Source: Pycnopodia helianthoides (lineage: Eukaryota > Echinodermata > Asteroidea > Forcipulatida > Asteriidae). From it: a DNA stretch of 64,000 nucleotides. Position numbers and translations under genes: made by a program. The notes below the pieces were generated by a model. The model made no database searches. It had not been told where the DNA came from and saw only the letters and a program-made list of their open reading frames with translations. Below are positions 10,001-21,600 of the stretch, in pieces. Every line of letters begins with the position of its first letter. Position 1 is the first letter of the stretch. The stretch spans positions 4,621,371 through 4,685,370 of the forward strand of contig CM063246.1 of the NCBI GenBank assembly GCA_032158295.1, written 5' to 3'.

Positions 10001-10689
10001 ATGATTTGAAAAATCTAAATTTATCTCAGAAAATATCAGTTTCTAAACAAATAAATGCCTTTGAAATTACACACAAACACATGTCAGCTTAGAAGCCAGA
10101 ATTAGCAAAAACCTTGCTGGTGCAGACACAGCCACCATCCATGGTCAGACACTAGCAGCCACAGCCAGTGAGTCACAGCGAAATTGCTTGAATTGGACGC
10201 ATGAGTAACAAAAAGTCTTGGAGCACCTTCTAATCAGTGAATGTAGAGTACCACGTTTATTTACCCACTGTCTAGACTTCTGTAATAATACATTCTTTTA
10301 CATCTACTTGTTCACCTAAAAAAAAAAAAACACTTCACTTTGGTCACTTCCACAAAGAATTTACCAAATCTTTGTGATTAAAATGCATTGTTGGCGTAAC
10401 TATAATTTGGACATCATTTAGATATTGATCTAAGCTATACATCAAATTAGAAATGGATGTTTGAAAGTTGAATCACTGCTTTTCGACATCCCTTTATATA
10501 AACATTTACTCTTAAAATATAGAAATTAAATTGGCAGAAAAGGAGTAAATAATCCTTTGCTAATCCATGGAAGAGTGGAATCCGACACTTCTCGCTTTTT
10601 TATTAACGGAGTTTTGGTTCTGAATGAAAAGAAGCTTGCAGTAATCCCTGAGGTGTCATTATTTCATTACATTTCATTTATTTATTCCG

Positions 10690-10955
10690 GTTGTGAAGCC
10701 AAGGACTCTCAGCAAAGCTACCCTTAATCACTCATACTAGCCGAGAATCCCATTGAAAGCGAAGACAAAGAAGGAAGTTTCAGTTTTAGATGTGGGAGGA
10801 ACACCCCAGAGAATTATTCCAGGGGGAAAACCCACGCAATCAGGTAGGGACTGAAAAACCCAATCCACACAGTGCCACCGGCGTGATTCGAACCAGGAAC
10901 CCAGAGGTGGAAGTCGAGGGAAATACACCACTACGCTAACCCGACCACCACTATT
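10690..10955 (-). mobile_element. tRNA-derived SINE, family C, minus copy
   Basis: On the minus strand: GTTAGCGTAGTGGTGTATTT (A box), GGTTCGAATCACG (B box), then CTACCTGATTGCGTGGGTTT and CTCCCACATCTAAAACTGAA, ending in a (AAATG)n-like tail. Best-preserved promoter boxes of the three copies. Confidence 0.85.
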
Positions 10956-11119
10956 AGTGCACCCACTTGCTGTTGAGAATAAGGTTAAAAAATCCATGTT
11001 GGACACAATGATTTTTTTTAATTACTTTGTGCGTTCTAAGCATAATGCACTGTGCATAGAGTGTGTACAAATGAAAACGTAAACCAGGCATTGGGCGTAG
11101 TTTCTTGTACCCATATTGC

Positions 11120-11322
11120 ATAAGTTAAAAAATCATGGACCGATTTAAAACTAAATCAACTGCACAAGTTGTGTATGGTGGCACAGCTTCTGTGAACAGA
11201 ACTATAACTTTGTACTGTGTAGATTCGTTTTGACCACATTATATCTTATTGAAGGCTGGCATAGTTTAACTGTTGCTTAAAACCACACAGGGGTTGATAC
11301 TGAACAATCAAACAGTAACTTG
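11120..11322 (+). mobile_element. MITE, TTAACCCTC family, old divergent copy
   Basis: Blocks GTGTATGGTGGCACAGCTTC, TTTGTACTGTGTA and GAAGGCTGGCATAGTTTAAC keep the order seen in the intact copies, but the ends are not recognisable. Confidence 0.6.
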
Positions 11323-11514
11323 GCTAGTTGATGTATAAATAAAACCCTCCAAAACATCAACACTTTAAAGGTACAAATTCATCTACATTGTGCTTTACCC
11401 AAACTCATATTTCAGGATGAATGATCAATGCCCCCCCCCCCGAAAAAAACCCCAACAACAAACAAACAAACCAACCCCTCATAACCCCCACAAACATATA
11501 AATTTCCCCTCATT

Positions 11515-11804
11515 TTAACACGTTGACTGCCGCCTACGAGTATATTCGTAGTAACAGGTGTAACGGATTCTGCCACTACGAGTATACTCGTAGGGAATGA
11601 AAGGGCTTTGTATTGTTATTTAAATACACTGGCATCACTGAGCACGCAACACATATGCTTCTGGCAGTGGTGAGGACATACATCCTTAGAATGTGTATGT
11701 TCAATTTTTTTTGTGTATAGTAGCTATTTGGTATGCACGCATGCGCACTGCACTTGGCAAATGGGAACGCCCTACGAATCTATGACCGGCAGTCAACGAG
11801 TTAA
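11515..11804. mobile_element. DNA element with TIRs TTAACACGTTGACTGCCG
   Basis: 290 bp. The right end CGGCAGTCAACGAGTTAA mirrors the left with one mismatch. Two inner palindromes of the form CTACGAGTATACTCGTAG lie at about 11535-11595. No coding capacity. Confidence 0.85.
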
Positions 11805-12099
11805 CACCCATTCATAAAAGATTCACATCTCCCTTTATACTACCTTAAATGGGCAACCAAGTTCGTACCTTATCTATCATCTTGGCCCAATTTCATGGCT
11901 TACTGCGGAATTCTGTGCTTACCGCTCATAGAATTGCTTTACAGGGCGCCGTAAGCACAGAATTCCATGGTAAGCAGTGGCATGAATTTTCAACCCCCAG
12001 GTCAGTGCAACAAGGTGGTAATTTTAATCTGGGTAAGAGGTTGTATCCAGCCCACTTAAAAATACACAAATTGCCTAAATGCCACAACGTCAAGGACGG

Positions 12100-12322
12100 A
12101 ATAGTTTTCCGTACCACATCAGGACTGCTGATACAACATCATCAGTTAAAACTGCTCTCAAAACTCATCTTTTTGAAGTAAACGTTGACCAGTGATATTC
12201 AACATATATATATATATTTGTTGTTCCTTTCTTTTGTACAGTTTCATGTATCATGTGCCATGAGTGCCTTTTTTGGCGGATACCGGCGCTATACAAGACT
12301 CCAATATTATTATTATTATATC
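12100..12322 (+). mobile_element. 3' end of a non-LTR retrotransposon
   Basis: VKTALKTHLFEVNVDQ before a stop is the usual C-terminus of CR1/L2-like reverse transcriptase ORFs (family knowledge). It is followed by a short 3' UTR with GGCGCTATACAAGACT and an (ATT)n tail. Truncated at the 5' side. Confidence 0.7.
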
Positions 12323-12607
12323 TCACTCTATTGCCTTTGTGCATACATCCAAAATATTTCTAACGGAGACTTGACCTTGAAAAAAATATAACGTTGTTGT
12401 ACTGACGCGACGATGTTATAAGTCAAGCATTTCGTACGTTCACACATAAATGTACTTGCCAGGCATATACATGTATTAAGACATCGAGAATAAAGAAATT
12501 CTTCAATAGAAAAAGTCTGCGTGGGTCGAATCCGCCGGGGTGAATCGTTAAGTGTCAAATCCACTTTCCCTTTAAAGTGTGAGCCGATATTTAAGTCTTG
12601 GGATTTA

Positions 12608-12649
12608 TTACTTTATGGATGATAAAAGTTTTGCTGCTTCCTCGACGGC
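12608..12649 (-). CDS. RMDN1: RMDN1 last coding exon
   Basis: 42 bp, acceptor TTTGCAG. It encodes AVEEAAKLLSSIK and a TAA stop. The short EAA-LL tail matches the end of RMDN1. AATAAA overlaps the stop codon (TAATAAA), too close to serve as the polyadenylation signal by itself; the real 3' end is not resolved. Confidence 0.92.
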   Translation of the reverse strand, partial: AVEEAAKLLSSIK

Positions 12650-15600
12650 CTGCAAAGGGGAAGAAAGGAAAGACAAAAGAATTGTTTCAATGGAAGTGAA
12701 GTCAATTAATATGACAACGGTGAAATCTTATACAGGTAGGGTCATACATTGGTAAGTACTCCAAAAATTCTATGACCATAAAAATTTACTTGGTGAGAAG
12801 CACTTACTGCAGCTGTTGATAGTATCAACTATTTTGAGTAAGAATTTCCTTCGAAGTAATATGGTTTGGAAAATTTTCTACCCCAAAATATGTTGAATCT
12901 CAGAAACGATTCATGCATGAATCGTTTCTCCTATTTCTGAGGGTTGGTATCCAGTCTAAGACGTCCTAAGCTTGATTTAACAAAAAACCCAAAGACTGAC
13001 CTTAAGATGTGTACCAATCTAAACTGCTGAGCAAAGTGTGACACTATGGCAATATTGGTGACTCATCTTAAGGTGAAGCTTTGTGCTTTGTGAACATCAA
13101 GCCCTGGATAAACACTAAGACACTGTGACACTAAAGCCTGCTCGTACAATCAAAGACAACCTTCCACTAACCTCTCCATCCTCATCTTTCTGCACGGGGT
13201 AAGCTTTAGCCTTGCCAAGGTACTCGATTGCCTCTTCCTTCTTTCCCATCTTATTGTACGTCTTACCCAGCATCAACAGATTCTTGCTGTAGAAGTTGGG
13301 AATGGCTAAAAACAAAATAACAGAAAGTTCTCTTTGAAATGACATTTTCCCCCCAAAAGAACTCATAGACATTAGAAGGAACAACATTAACGCTCTTAAT
13401 TTGTGTGACTGTCATTGTTCTCCAACATACCCCCCCACTTATTTCCTTAAGCCCTTTTCCTTAAGTGCTATGTCCTAAAGCCTAGTTTCATTCAGATGCT
13501 TAGCAGAGAAGTAAGTTTGTCTTTAAAGCAACCTCCAAACCCCCCACCCCTAAAAAAAACAAAAAAACAAGAAACAAAAAAGAAAAAGAACATGCAGAGG
13601 ACCAGTCACGAATATACACATTTACACAGATACTTTGGCTGGTAACCTGTGCTAAGCAGATTTGCCTAGCTGCTTAGGCTGTATCTGAATTGATGGCTAC
13701 AGCTACGGCTATGACTGTTACTTTTTAATATTACCAAATGTAGCCATTTTCTTTTCTTGTGTTATATCATATAACTAAGAGAGGTTGCGGTAACACCATT
13801 TTAAAATCTCTTTGAGTAACTGTTGGTTCTGAAAAGAACCGGTTGTTAACGACTCAACGTTTCGATCAGTATGCTCTGATCGTCTTCAGGAGAGGTCAGC
13901 ATTCTCCTGAAGACAATCAGAGCATACTGATCGAAACGTTGAGTCGTTAACAACCGTTTTTTTTCAGAACCAACAGTTACTCAAAAGAGATTTTAACATG
14001 GTGTTACCGCAAACCTCTCTTAGTTATACTCCCACCATGCAAAGCTTCAAATCCTACTTATTTCATATTCACCTATTGTTTGGAAAATGAAGTGAGCTGA
14101 ACTGAGCTAGCTGTAGCCGTAGCCACCGATTTGGACACGGCCTTAGTATGGCCTATTAGAAGACACTGCTTTGACTCCGGCTCTGGCTTAGGCTCTGTCT
14201 GCTGGTTTGAAGCCCCATACAAAAAGTGCATGTAAAGACTCTGACAAAGACTATTCTGGAGCTCAAAACCAAAACCGGAGCTGAGGTTTAATAACAAAAT
14301 GTTCATGTGCTAATAAACACATGCAGGGAACCACAGTCACAAACCAATCAAAAACGGCATGATACTTTGGCTGGTAGCATGTGCTTGGCAAACAGGCAAA
14401 AAAAACACACCTAAAAACAGGGTACCAGTCACAAATCAATGTACACTGCATGATACATTGGCTGGTAACCTTTGCTGAGAAATTAAATGAAATTAGAATT
14501 TAAGCATTAAAAAACAAACATTTTGACCTAATTTCATTTCCAATGTTGTTCCATGTCTTATATGACATGCCTGGAGATTATTTTGATAATAGACAAAATA
14601 GAACTCACTTTCTTCTGCTTTCTTGAAATAACCCAGAGCCTGGTGGGAGAGACAGGAGTAAATAAAAGAAGGATTAATTTGGAGCTATCTGTGATTTCAT
14701 CATCTATGTAAACTGTCTAGTTTAATGTAAAATTTGTTATCTTGTTGATGCATAAGGGTTAGGACGTTTAACTGGTTAACCGTTTTAACTATAAAAAAAC
14801 AAACCCCACACTGAAATCCCATTCCAAGATTCCTTAGCGTTTAACCGAAGCTGACAGTAAAAAAACATATTTTCTTTAGAAATGTTGGCCCCAGTATTTT
14901 ACAATCAATGCGCTTTACATTAGTGCCCCGGTCATTGGGCCAAAAGAATACCTGTAATCTTTCTCAGCCTCCTGGGGGAGTATACAGCCCTGAGCTGCCG
15001 TGGTGCTCCGAAGGCTTTTTCATACACAATATCAACCTCTACATTTATACCCATGGGTGAAGAGAAGCAATTATAGCAAAGCATCTTGCTCAAGGACATA
15101 AGTGTCATGACCGGGATTCGAACCCGCACCCGATGACTTAACCAACAGAACATCAATCCGATGCTCTAAACCGCTCGGCCATGACACCCTACACCTTTAT
15201 AAGTGTGCGAAAAGAGGAAGTGGAGTTGATGCTGGTCATAACAAGTAAATTAAAGTTTAGTTAAAGGAACATTACAGAATTGGTAAGAAAAAAACTTGTA
15301 AAATACACTTTTTGATCACAGAATTAATTAAAACTTAACGGTCTAATGATGATGATAGTAAAAAAACATCCCTTGAAATATTTCTGTCTGAAATGCCATA
15401 TTTGATGAGAAATGAATAAACTAATTTTCCGATTGGAGTTTATCGCTCAGTGAGCTTTATTCATTTGTTGAATCTATATGATTTTCATGCAAATGTGTAA
15501 TCGGTTTTTCACTATTCTCTCGTGACCAAGATGGCCGATCGATCTGAAACTTCTACAGGTTTGTCAGTTTATGTATATGGTGGATTACATAAAGTGCTTA

Positions 15601-18600
15601 CACTGCCAGCAACTGTTTTGTTAGCAAAAACCAATTCTGTAATGTTCCTTTAAATTGAGTTGATTGATCTGTAAGTTTGACAAACCTACTTCTTCATAGG
15701 TTGAGGTTGGCGGAGTGCCAAATACTGCTGCTGCAATCTTCCTTTGGTACCAGGCCATATCAGCAAATGTGAAACACCTACAGAAATCCAAGAAAAGCAA
15801 AAAAACTTCATGAATTATCAAGAAAACCATGAAGACAATTGGTGGCAGCAGAGGCGGTACCATGTAACTATCCATTACTAATACATGTATGTGGCATGTG
15901 TGTATGGCCATACTACATCATTAACCCTCCTACTCTCAGTGACTCTTGGCAACATGTTCCAGTGAGTCGACCAACCATTTGAAACCATTCGACTGCCAAG
16001 GTTGTGTACGGTGGCACAACTGTGCACAGAACTAACTGTGTACTGTGTACATGCATTCCCTCATGGTATCATATTGCAGGCTGGCATAGTTTATCTATCA
16101 TTCAAAACCACAGTGAATGGTATTGAATGGTCAGACAGCAAGAGGGTTAAGAGTGATCAACATAAAAACAGAGAAGTGCCCAATGTAATCTGCCATATAT
16201 AAATGTCTCCAAGGCAACGGTACACCACGTCAACTGAAGGGGCCGAGAATTCGGTCAAGCTAAGGGAGCAGGATCTTAAAGGTTGGGCAAGTTGTAGACA
16301 CAAAGAGAATCTTCCCGTGGGGGCACACGCCTGCAATCCATTGGACTGCCAGATTGTTTCGCTAGACCTCATCATTGTGTTGAAGTGCGGGAGCAATCCC
16401 TCACTAGTAAAATGCGTGTTGGTATTGTGAACGTTCTGGCGGTCCAATGGAACGGTCCATGTGCACGCGCTGGAATACTTGTCCGGTCCAATTAGAACGC
16501 TCCTATCGTTCAGACTTTAAAGATGCTCCCTAAGGGCTGTAAGCAAAGGACGTCCTATGGTCAAAGAGCCTTCAACTTCATTGCTCCTTCGTTATGGAAT
16601 GACTTGCCACTTCATATTCGCCAAGCTGGCTCTCTTCAGATTTTCAAGGGACTTTTAAAAACTCATTTGTTTGAATCTTTAGTTGTGTAACTTACTCTTA
16701 TATTTATGTCATTGTTTTTATGTTTTGTGTTGCGCATAGAGGCTTCTGCATTATGCGCTATACAAATATCTCGTATTATTATTATTATTATTTACCCTTT
16801 GCGCGGTCAGCCATTTGCGTGTGGAGCCCCGAATTGAGGACAGAAGTGAATAAAAGAAAAAAGGAGGAGACCTCTAAAAAGGAAGCGGGCGGGAATGCTA
16901 AACATGTTTGTTTTATATGTGGCCTAATGGCTTGGTGGCTGGAAAAGGCCTATTCTTCAACGTTATTGCTGAAGCCAACAACCACAGCCATAGCCGAAGT
17001 CGCTTAATTCGGATAAGCCCTTAGTTTGTTGACTTACCAAAGACCCATTAGGTGGTAACACGTAGCATCACCTGGGTTGAGCTCAATCGCTTTCTGGAAA
17101 TGAAAACATTTTAAAAAAAGAGACAAATTAACCTTAAAGTGGCTGCAAAGGGCCGCAAGAGTTGACCTTCTTCCACTCAACCAAAGAGGTCAAAAGTAAA
17201 AGGTACTGTCCTGAATTGACACTTTCCAATGTTTCCCATGTTAACCATGTATCTACATTCAGCAAGCAACTCTTCAACTAAAAAAAAAGAGGAAATGTTC
17301 GTTATGAACTGCGAGCACGCAGCACGAGCCCGAAGCCAAGGGCCCCGGAAAATTTTGAATTTTGAAATGTAACATTTCTAAAACCATAAACCTAATTTCT
17401 GTAACAAATTATTTTTCCAGACATTTTAACTGAAAATAAAAAATAAAAACTTCAGTGTAAAAAAAAGTTCATATATTGATGGTTGTACTAAAATGAATGG
17501 TTGCTAAAGAGTCAAGTATTGTATACCGTTTTGTATGAAAACAAATCAATACATTCTCTAGTTTTTAGGAGTTGTGTTGTAACAAAACAAAACAAAACTC
17601 TTTAAAAAGGTTGAAATGTTTTTGAGAATCCCAAATAATGCATGCAACTTTTAGTTGAAATTAATATGTTTACTATATGGGCTATAGACGATGTGACCTG
17701 TGACATCACATGTTTACAAAAGAGCCACAGAGCCTGGACTTCCGGCGGGCACATTTTGCACACAGCTCAATGGAAGAATACAACAAATCTTATGTTTTAT
17801 GGAGATCGCACTGTCTGATTTTCCTCAACTTTTGATATGAAGAAAGGGGGGACATCTCAAAAGCTGTACAGCTGTTGCTTTTGTAAATTTTGAATTTATG
17901 TGAAAATTATGACACAAAATGTAAATTTTCCCATTGAGCCTGTGTAGCATCTTGTCCGTCAGGAATAGCATTATAATGTACGAGGTCACCACTCTGTAAA
18001 CAAATGTAACAAACTCTGTAAAAAAATGGTAACATGGTCTATAGAACGGAATTAAAACACAGTTATCTAAAAGTGACAGCATCATTAAGACAGAAATACA
18101 TGTCAACTAGGACTAATGGCAGTGCTGCAGTGGCAGCCATTGCAATGCATACTTCACATTTCCACCTGAGTTTGACCATCTTGCGGCTTCGGCGATCCAC
18201 AACCTTTGGTTTTGAAAATAGTCGCGACTCGTGTCGAAGTGGCGACTAATTGAAGCGCGACTAGTCAGGTGGTGATTTCCACTAGTTGCCCAACACTAAA
18301 TGGTACCAGAGGACCAACTTTACATCAATTACACTGAAAATCTTTCCGATAAAAAAAAATTCACTTAATTTCGCTACAGAAACTATCTTTAAATGCTGTA
18401 TGAATTGAACTTTGACCTAAGGTCTTAAATGTAATGCGAAATTACGAGTCAAATTTCCTTACCAGGAAATGATCTCTGATGATGAAGGCATTTGCCACCT
18501 TCTTCTTGGTCCCTTCGTAGTCACCAACTTCACTGATGCAGATAGCAAACCACTGGGGAGGTCAACACAACAAAGCAGTGCAAATAAAGAATTAAAGTAT

Positions 18601-21600
18601 ATATAGTTTAAAGCTGTATCAACCGTTTTTTTTTTGCCAAAAGGAACCCAGAGTACTAATGACACCAAAGTTTGTTTACGTTGCAGAAGCGTGGAAAAAC
18701 CATTGTCAGTCCAGGGGTCGATTTCACAAAATTCTTCCTAACTTAGGACTAGTCCTAGGCAATGTTAAGAGATAGACCTTACTGGTCCTAACTTAAGACA
18801 AGTCCTATCTCTTAGCATTGCCTAGGACTAGTCCTAAGTTAGGAAGAGTTTTGTGAAATCGACCCCTGGAGTTACCTGGAGGCCACGGATATGCCTAAAG
18901 ATATGGCCCTTGAACATGAATAAAATTATTCTGAAAACATTGGCGTAAGAAAAATCACACATTCTGATAATGTTAACGTTTTGTTTTGCTAAAGGCATTT
19001 ATTAATAGGAATAACAGTATGAGGACCCAGCCGTTGCTGCCTAATGACCATCGGCGAAAGAAAAAGCACATATTCTGCCTGATAATCTTACTGTTTTTTT
19101 CTGGTTAAAGACATTTGTTAATGGAAATAACAGTGCAAGGGCCGAGCCGTTGCTCCGTAATGACCTTGGTCAGTGGCTGGCCGCTGTTAATGGACCTCGC
19201 CCTTGACTTGATCCATTGACAGCCACTATCCCAGTCATTACGGCGCAGGGAACACCCAGGGGTCGATTTCACAAAACTCTTCCTAACTTGGACTAGTCTA
19301 GGCAATGCTAAGATAGACTATCCTAAGTAGGTCCTAACTGACTAGCTGCAATGCTAAGAGATAGGACTAGTCCTAGAGTCTAATTGGACTGTCCAGCAAT
19401 GCTGAAGATGCTAGTCAGTTAGACAGTACTTAGACTAGTCCTATCTCTTAGCATTGCTAGCTAGTCCATTAGCAGTACCTAGGATGTCCTATCTAGCATG
19501 CTAGGACTAGTCCCAAGTTAGGAAGAGTTTTGTGAAATGACCCCAGTTCTCATACTGTTATTCCTAAATAGTGCACACGTGACTTCCATTGAACCGTTTC
19601 TACTAATTCCAATCTGAACTTTGAGCCGACCTAAAAAAGAAGCAGATGTCAACACACTTTCAAGGATCGATCAGGATTGAAAATAGAACACTATACCTAG
19701 TCATGACAGTCACAAAACCCACAAACTGCAGGTGTGCATACAAAGGGAAATGCATATATAAAAATTGTAGAGAATTTCAAATATAATGTATAAACATTTT
19801 GTAGGGGATTACATTTAAGACAGTTCTTCTACCAACAAAAGGAATGTCAATCATTCTTCCTGAATAGCATCTGGGGCTGACATTTTAAAGAAAAAGGAAG
19901 GTCTCATTTTTTTTTCTACCGTTGCTCTGTTTAACCGTCCGGAAATTTTGAAACGAATTTCAACTTTTTTGTTGATGGTTAAACAGTTGATCAGTTGAAC
20001 TGTCCCAACCCTAAATACAACTCTACCACGGCCAAGAACAGCTGCTGTACCTTATGAGAAGCAAAGTTCTGGTCGTCGATTTCAAGACAGCGTTTGGCAA
20101 TGTCCAAAGCTTCATAGGTCAGACTCTTCTTATCGGCAGACGACGTTGCCTTCATCTGAGATTTGTCTCGGCACGCCCTGCATAGCCTCCACAGCACGTC
20201 CACGTTTTTGCTGTCCTTGTGCTTGATCATGAAGTCGTAGTGTTCCAGCGGCTTGAAGTCGTTGTACAGCTTGTCCGACTCTTCCATGATCTCGGCATCT
20301 GGGTTGTTGGCCATCGCTGGTTCTTGGGTTTCTGTATCTGAGGGAAGGGGAATGATGGTTGAGAAATGAATTTAGCCGTTGCAAACTGCTCATCAACCAA
20401 AAGGACCTATGGTATAAATGCAAAAAAATAGTTAGTGGTCTGACATTTCGACCCTTGCAGAGTGTTCTCGAAGGCTAAATGACACCCCAACACACATAAA
20501 CAGGTATACTGGTGTAACAGAAGCAGTCAAGTGGAAAGAGATGAAAAGAGAGAACTGCAGAAAGCACACACCAAAAGGGATGAACAAAGAACAGGGTGAA
20601 GAATTGGGGGGGGGGGGGTGGAGGGAAGGGGTGGTTTAACCACAAGAGGTTGGAAACACAAAGAACAAAATCAAAGGTTGGAAGAGGGAGAACAAGTAAT
20701 TAATAGACGTATTGAATATGACGTCACCATTCAAAACCTGCCCTACAACATGGCGTCTGTGAGCGTGTGCGTGTGCGTACGTGTGCCGTAGAAATCAAAC
20801 AGGGAACGCTGCGCGCGTGCCTCATTGATGTACGCGTTTAGACGCGCATACGGTTTGCCCTACAAGATGGCGACTTTCATAGCAACAAAGGGGTTATTCA
20901 ATACAGTCTATTAGTGAATGAGGTCGAATAAAAAGGGGAATATCTGTGGAAAAAAAGGTGGAATTGGGATGGCCCGGTTTTGCTGTGGGGCTCTGCGGCA
21001 GAAGTCTGGCCCCAAAAACAGAAGGACAAGTTATGGCAAGAGTCTGATGTAATACCATTGGAATATGACGATGACTAGAGCAAGCTAGTCGAAATGTTGA
21101 GACCAAAAGAACTCACTCCACGGCAGTGCAGTTGATTACGAGAAGTCTCCTCGATCTACTAAGCGAAAGTAATAGTCCCGGCCGATTTCCTACCTTCCGC
21201 CCAGGTAGTAGTTAATAAGCAGGACAGTTCTTTTCAGAACTGAGAAGTCTCCCAAATTCCGAAAATCTACCCGGCGGTAGTAGAACAAATAGCAAGACAA
21301 GTTCTCTAAAGAACAAAAATCTACACACTGCAAAGTAGACAAAGTTACACAACGGTGTTACCGCAAACCGAATATACATTGATACCTCACCATGCAATGC
21401 CTCGAAAACCACCATTGGAATAAAAACAAAACGCTGTACATGGTGTGTATTTGATACACAACTGTTTACCAGAAAGAACCTTTTTTGTGCTTCTGGTGGT
21501 AGAACAAATTCTGTGTACAATTTTTTTCAAAAAAAGACAGACAGACTGAAACACTTGATGTGTCTTATATTTTGCTTGTTAACAATTTGGAAGCTTTGCC

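Larger units (their letters stand above)
5650..12607. other. Region between MPPE1 and RMDN1
   Basis: About 7 kb with no recognisable exon. It must hold an MPPE1 5' UTR exon and promoter and the RMDN1 3' UTR. Most of what can be identified is transposon debris listed separately. Poly-C and A-rich runs occur near 10320, 11430 and 5330. Confidence 0.7.
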
